This document shows, piece after piece, positions 7,485 to 10,809 of a DNA stretch of 10,809 nt (position 1 is its first letter; each line of letters opens with the position of its first letter). This DNA comes from JBBRFH01 sp038224615 (GTDB lineage: Bacteria > Planctomycetota > Phycisphaerae > Tepidisphaerales > Tepidisphaeraceae). Location: assembly GCA_038224615.1 (NCBI GenBank), contig JBBRFH010000112.1:1-10809 (forward strand). The letters are read 5' to 3'. The notes under the pieces were generated by a model that was not told the DNA's origin, searched no databases, and saw nothing but the letters and a program-made list of their open reading frames with translations. The position numbers were made by a program, and so were the translations under genes.

Positions 7485-8300
7485 ATGTCTAACTCTCGGT
7501 TTATTGTCTCGATCGCAATGCTGTCGCTTTTGTCCGCGGTGGTGGGCTGCGCCCATATTCCGCCCGGCGAGTTGACGGCCATCAGGCCCGTCGCCGACGC
7601 CGGGCACCCGCGCGTGGGCAATGCGTACCTGTTTCGCGGGTTTATCGGCGTCTTTTCGACGGGCATGAACTCGCTCGGCGAGGAGCTGAACCAGCAAGGC
7701 GTCACTGCCCACGTCTACCAGTCCGATCAGTGGTCGAGCGTGGCAGACACGATCGAAACGGCGTACCGGAACAAGAACAGCAGCCGCGAGCCGATCGTGC
7801 TCGTCGGCCACAGCTATGGCGCCGACAACATCGTGCGCATCGCTCAGAAACTCAAAGACAAGAACGTCGACATCGACCTGCTGGTGACGCTCGACCCGGT
7901 CACGCCGCCCAAGGTGCCCGCCAACGTGAAGCAGGTGGTGAACCTGTACCAGTCCAACGGCGCGTTGGACGCCATGCCGTGGCTGCGCGGCATCCCGCTC
8001 GAGGCCGAGCCCCCGGAGACGCCAGCCGCTCATAACAACGTGAAGCTCGCCAACGTGAACATCCGCAAGGACCGCACGGACCTGCTCGATGACGGGTTGA
8101 ACCACTTCAATATCGAAAAGAAGGAAAAAATTCACGGCGAGGTGATCAAGCAGATCAAACAGGTTTGCCTCACCCGCCCCGAATGGCTCGCCCGGCGCAC
8201 CCCGGCCACCTTGCCCCCGACGGTCGTCGCCCGCACCGCCATGGCCACCCCCGCCACACCCGCCACCCAGCCGGCCGATCTGCACGCGCAGGCGGAGTAG
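7485..8300 (+). CDS. Putative lipoprotein with an alpha/beta-hydrolase (lipase/thioesterase-like) fold
   Basis: A 271-residue predicted lipoprotein. The N-terminus MSNSRFIVSIAMLSLLSAVVGC is a short type II signal with a lipobox (VVGC) at Cys22. Ala at position +2 points to the outer membrane by the E. coli rule. The mature part reads like an alpha/beta hydrolase: an RGF-IGVFSTGMNSL strand-turn near the start, the nucleophile elbow GHSYGAD with Ser110, LVTLDPVTPP with Asp137, and candidate histidines His207 (GLNHF) and His217. Which acid and which histidine complete the triad cannot be settled from sequence alone. The last 35 or so residues are low-complexity Pro/Thr/Ala, with TPATPATQPA repeats. 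The substrate is unknown; short esters or thioesters are only family-level guesses. The GTG at 7425 would add 20 residues ahead of the signal peptide, so 7485 is preferred. The gene follows birA by 56 bases and may be cotranscribed, but no functional link to biotin is evident. Confidence 0.85.
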   Translation: MSNSRFIVSIAMLSLLSAVVGCAHIPPGELTAIRPVADAGHPRVGNAYLFRGFIGVFSTGMNSLGEELNQQGVTAHVYQSDQWSSVADTIETAYRNKNSSREPIVLVGHSYGADNIVRIAQKLKDKNVDIDLLVTLDPVTPPKVPANVKQVVNLYQSNGALDAMPWLRGIPLEAEPPETPAAHNNVKLANVNIRKDRTDLLDDGLNHFNIEKKEKIHGEVIKQIKQVCLTRPEWLARRTPATLPPTVVARTAMATPATPATQPADLHAQAE

Positions 8301-8309
8301 GAAATGCGG

Positions 8310-8441
8310 GCCGCGAAAATGCGATGAGCGCGAAGGTAAACGCGAAGAAAACAAAGACACGGAACTGGACTCGCCAGTTCCGTGTCTTTCGTTTTCAGAC
8401 ATTCTTCGCGTTCAGCTTTGCGCTCATCGCACCTTCGCGGC
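8310..8441. repeat. 132-base imperfect palindrome filling the convergent intergenic space
   Basis: The left arm 8310-8368 pairs with the right arm 8374-8441 around a 5-base loop (ACTCG). From the outside in: GCCGCGAA with TTCGCGGC; 12 pairs, then GAAG with one G-T mismatch (8320-8335 with 8416-8431); the ACGCGAAG region (8339-8347 with 8404-8412); GAAAAC with GTTTTC; and a perfect 16-bp inner stem (8353-8368 with 8374-8389). Interruptions are two mismatched bases near 8318, short mismatches at 8336 and 8338, a C bulge at 8390 and an unpaired stretch in the right arm at about 8397-8403. The arms are rich in GCGAAG-like words unlike the flanking coding sequence. The structure resembles a palindromic dispersed element (REP- or MITE-like), but copy number cannot be judged from one window. 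Confidence 0.75.
8353..8389. terminator. Bidirectional intrinsic terminator candidate
   Basis: A perfect 16-bp stem with a 5-base loop lies between the convergent ends of the lipoprotein gene (stop 8300) and the protease gene (stop 8455). On the plus strand it runs into TCTTTCGTTTTC (8385-8396). On the minus strand it runs into TCTTTGTTTTC (8357-8347). A T-rich tail on both sides is what a two-way intrinsic terminator needs, although each T-run is interrupted. Confidence 0.65.
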
Positions 8442-8454
8442 ACAATTCAACCCG

Positions 8455-10644
8455 TCACACCCCCGGTGCCCCAGCTAGTTGCAGGCGGAGGACGAACAAA
8501 GCGGCGCTGAGTTGGAGGTCGCTGTCGAGCAGTTCGCCGGTGGTCTTGAGTTGCTTCTCGTCGCCGGCCTTGAGGTCGCGCAGGATGTCAAGCTCGGTAC
8601 GGGCGTCGATGATCTTGCGCATCTGGTCGGGCGTGAGCTCGACGAGCAGGTCTGGATCGACGCCCCACTCGGTCGCGTTTTCCTCGCGGTGGATGCACTT
8701 GCCGTTGGGCAGGTAGTAGTGGCTGGTCGTCAGCTTGAGGAACGCCGACTGCTTGTCGAGCGGGAAGAGCATCTGCACGCTGCCCTTGCCGAAGGTGCGC
8801 TCCCCGATGATTGTGGCTCGCTTCTGGTCGCGCAGGGCGCCGGAGACGATCTCGCTGGCCGACGCGCTGTACTGATTGACGAGCACGACCATGGGAATCC
8901 GCACGTCGTCATCGCTCTCGTGGGCGTCGATGCGCGACTCCGGGCCGGCGTTGTCGCGGAGGGACTGGGTGCTGACGATTTTCCCGCTGGTTAAAAACTT
9001 GTCCGCGATTTCCGTCGCCGCCGTCAGCAGGCCGCCGGGGTTGGAGCGAAGGTCGAGCACGAACGCCCTGGCACCCTGCTGCTGCACCTCACCGATGGCG
9101 CGGTTCAGCTCGTTCGACGATTCCTTGGTGAAGTTCGTCAGCCGCATGTAGGCGATGCGGTTGTCGTCGTCGATCAGGTAGTCCCACCCGCCCTTCGGCT
9201 GGTGTACCCAGCCCTTGATGCTCGCCACCTTGATCGTCTGCCGGGTAAGGGTGTACTCCTTGACCGTTTCATCCGGGCTCTTGATTTGGATCGTCACCTG
9301 CGTGCCGGTCGGACCGGTGATCTGGCGCTTGGCCTGCAGGGTGGTAATCCCCTTGGCGGTCTTGCCGTTGATATGGGTGATGAAGTCCCCGGCGCGGATG
9401 CCGGCCTTGAGCGCGGGGCTGTCTTCCAGCGGTGTGACGACCTTGATTTGTCCGTCGAGTTCCTGGATCGAGATGCCCACGCCGGAAAACTCGCCTTGCG
9501 TGCTGGTGCGGAACTCCTCCATGTCGCTCGGCCAGATCATGCTGCTGAACGGGTCGAGCGTGGCGAAGGCGCCGTCGGCAAACTCATTGACCAGCACTTC
9601 CTCGGGCAGGTTCAGTGTCTGCAGATTGGCGGCCTGCACATTGGTCAGCACGCGCGTGTACATGTCACGATTGACGGGCTTATTCTCGATGCGTTGAATC
9701 TGCTCGGCCACCACTTCGAGGAACGCCTGGGTCTTTCGCGCGTCGCCCAGTGAATCAAAGGCCTTCTCCAGGCCCGGCGTGGTCGCGACGATGCGCATCG
9801 CGTTCAGGCCGCCCTTGAGCAACTGGCTGTAGTTGACGTCCTTGTAGTAGTTGGTTTGTGCGTCGCCGAGGGCCTCGGTGAGCATGCTCATGCGAATGCC
9901 GTTGAGTTCCTGCTTCCAGTCGCTCTTGAGATTGGCGCCGATCTGGTCCTCGTTCTCGTTCTTGTTCTCGGCCGTCGGTTGGGTCGCGGGTTGGGTGGAA
10001 GGCTGCGTGGTGGCGACGAGGTACTTGCGCGCCTCCTTGCGGTACGCCACTTCCTTCTTCAGCACGTCGGCGAACGATTCGGGCGCGTAGCGCGTCAGCA
10101 GTCGCACGCGGCGGACCATGTCCTCCATCGCGTGCGTCCACTTTGAGTCGGCCGGTTCGAGGACGCTGAGATTGCTGTAGATGCGCCGCGCCTTGAGCCA
10201 TTCGCCGGCGACGGCGGAGGTGTTGGCGGCGGTCACCGAGGCATCGCGCAACTGCTTGACCCAGCCATCCTTAACGAACGCCTTCTTGTCCGCCGAAAGC
10301 GTGTAGCAGTCGGCCAGGCCGTCCATCGCCAGGTCGGTATAGCCGCCGTCCTGCAGGATGCGGGTGTCGCGGACGGCGGTGTCGTAACTCTTTTGCCGTT
10401 CGGTGCGAAAACGATCCTGCTTGGCGCTGAAATCCTTGATCCATGTGCCGATCTTGGCCTGGTCAAGCTCGATCGTCCCCCCGGCCGAGGCGTATTGGAG
10501 GCGCAGGCGCTGGGGAATGTTGTCCCAGGTCTGATCGCGGATCGAATCCAGCAGCGCCGACGGCGCGGTCGTCGGACCGGCCGCCATTAGCGAGGAACCG
10601 AAGAAAGCGGCCGACAATCCGAGCGACGCGAACAGTTTTCTCAT
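8455..10644 (-). CDS. S41-family C-terminal processing protease with PDZ domain (periplasmic)
   Basis: A 729-residue serine protease of the CtpA/Prc (tail-specific protease) family, which cleaves periplasmic proteins near their C-termini. Residues 1-22 form a signal peptide (MRKLFASLGLSAAFFGSSLMAA). A long helical N-terminal region (about 25-340) includes a TPR-like stretch around 148-185 and a TQPSTQPATQP linker at 213-223. The LDPFSSMIWP block (363-372) precedes the PDZ domain (about 386-471, with FSGVGISI and IRAGDFITHINGK). The catalytic domain shows LDLRSNPGG (530-538), SASASE with nucleophile Ser595, and TFGKGSVQ with general base Lys620; the 25-residue spacing equals that of E. coli Prc (Ser452/Lys477). 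A downstream Gln624 is also kept. The start at 10644 is chosen for the signal peptide and an AGGA 10 bases upstream; an ATG at 10677 would add 11 residues before the signal. The stop is 14 bases from the palindrome at 8310-8441. The substrate is unknown. Confidence 0.93.
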   Translation of the reverse strand: MRKLFASLGLSAAFFGSSLMAAGPTTAPSALLDSIRDQTWDNIPQRLRLQYASAGGTIELDQAKIGTWIKDFSAKQDRFRTERQKSYDTAVRDTRILQDGGYTDLAMDGLADCYTLSADKKAFVKDGWVKQLRDASVTAANTSAVAGEWLKARRIYSNLSVLEPADSKWTHAMEDMVRRVRLLTRYAPESFADVLKKEVAYRKEARKYLVATTQPSTQPATQPTAENKNENEDQIGANLKSDWKQELNGIRMSMLTEALGDAQTNYYKDVNYSQLLKGGLNAMRIVATTPGLEKAFDSLGDARKTQAFLEVVAEQIQRIENKPVNRDMYTRVLTNVQAANLQTLNLPEEVLVNEFADGAFATLDPFSSMIWPSDMEEFRTSTQGEFSGVGISIQELDGQIKVVTPLEDSPALKAGIRAGDFITHINGKTAKGITTLQAKRQITGPTGTQVTIQIKSPDETVKEYTLTRQTIKVASIKGWVHQPKGGWDYLIDDDNRIAYMRLTNFTKESSNELNRAIGEVQQQGARAFVLDLRSNPGGLLTAATEIADKFLTSGKIVSTQSLRDNAGPESRIDAHESDDDVRIPMVVLVNQYSASASEIVSGALRDQKRATIIGERTFGKGSVQMLFPLDKQSAFLKLTTSHYYLPNGKCIHREENATEWGVDPDLLVELTPDQMRKIIDARTELDILRDLKAGDEKQLKTTGELLDSDLQLSAALFVLRLQLAGAPGV

Positions 10645-10714
10645 GGGGTGTGCATCCTGTGCAGGGGTACGAAACATCCGTGCGTCCAGTGCGGTTGGTC
10701 AGAACCGACGCAGC

Positions 10715-10743
10715 ATGGTAACTTTAGGGGCTTTCGATTCCAA
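10715..10743 (-). promoter_or_regulatory. Candidate sigma70-type promoter for the S41 protease gene
   Basis: Read on the minus strand, TTGGAA (10743-10738) and TACCAT (10720-10715) match the -35 and -10 consensus at four of six positions each, with an ideal 17-base spacer. The start of transcription would be near 10708, giving a leader of about 64 bases. The pair lies in the 110-base spacer shared with the divergent gene at 10755. It is a pattern match only. Confidence 0.35.
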
Positions 10744-10754
10744 ACGGATTCCGA

Positions 10755-10809
10755 ATGCAGACGATCCTCGAACAACTCCGCCAGCAGTTCCGGTCGGCCA
10801 TTGCCGACG
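10755..10809 (+). CDS. argS: Probable arginyl-tRNA synthetase, N-terminal fragment (3' end outside window)
   Basis: An ATG at 10755 opens a frame that stays open to the window edge, giving 18 residues (MQTILEQLRQQFRSAIAD). The amphipathic start, with I/L at regular spacing and then F..AI, resembles the beginning of the ArgS additional N-terminal domain, which contacts the D-loop of tRNA-Arg. In the full enzyme this domain precedes the HIGH-motif catalytic core that charges tRNA with arginine. None of the catalytic motifs is inside the window, so the name is a guess from a very short match. Only a weak GGA (10746-10748) precedes the ATG. The gene is divergent from the S41 protease. Any protein with a helical start would be an alternative. 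Confidence 0.42.
   Translation, partial: MQTILEQLRQQFRSAIAD

Noticed and set aside
7464..8402. A 312-codon minus-strand frame opposite the lipoprotein gene and entering the palindrome
   Set aside because: It is a His/Val/Arg/Asp-rich antisense shadow without a ribosome-binding site or known domain. The opposite strand has a lipobox and a nucleophile elbow.
10695..10724. TTGGTC and TAACTT as a plus-strand promoter for the gene at 10755
   Set aside because: Each box matches the consensus at only three positions, with an 18-base spacer; this is close to chance level.
1..10809. CRISPR arrays, tRNA or rRNA genes, transposases, phage or toxin-antitoxin genes
   Set aside because: Reading both strands showed no regularly spaced repeats, no cloverleaf-like or rRNA sequence, and no frame with matching motifs. 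All intergenic gaps are under 160 bases.

Overview
The window carries housekeeping genes from a high-GC, Gram-negative-type bacterium. The most likely source is a planctomycete, probably of the Phycisphaerae/Tepidisphaerales kind. This rests on the high GC content, the cleavable signal peptides, a lipobox lipoprotein, and 'TQP'-type linkers shared by two unrelated exported proteins (7485-8300 and 8455-10644). The assignment is an inference from style, not from a marker gene.

Layout. Positions 1-1159 hold the end of a cytochrome bd oxidase operon: the C-terminus of CydA, overlapping by 8 bases with a complete, short CioB-like CydB. Converging on it is a minus-strand gene (1183-2979) for an exported protein of unknown function with an alpha-helical, six-hairpin-like C-terminal region. 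A 146-base divergent spacer follows, then pyruvate carboxylase (3126-6581, all domains present). After it come a strong hairpin, a monofunctional biotin-protein ligase (6643-7428) and a lipoprotein with an alpha/beta-hydrolase nucleophile elbow (7485-8300). A 154-base convergent spacer is almost filled by a 132-base imperfect palindrome (8310-8441). A minus-strand periplasmic S41/PDZ protease (8455-10644) follows. Last comes a divergent gene cut by the window edge, whose first 18 codons look like arginyl-tRNA synthetase.

Functional links. Pyruvate carboxylase is made as an apo-enzyme and needs biotin attached to its C-terminal Lys1117. The next gene is the enzyme family that does this, so pyc-birA is a sensible functional pair. 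The lipoprotein sits 56 bases after birA on the same strand and may be cotranscribed. CydAB is the terminal quinol oxidase of the inner membrane. The S41 protease and the two other exported proteins would act in the periplasm or envelope.

No RNA gene, CRISPR array, insertion sequence or phage gene was seen. No intergenic stretch exceeds 300 bases. I found no convincing novel multi-gene system. The best candidates for a second look are the long palindrome at 8310-8441, the unrecognised exported protein at 1183-2979 and the lipoprotein hydrolase family at 7485-8300.
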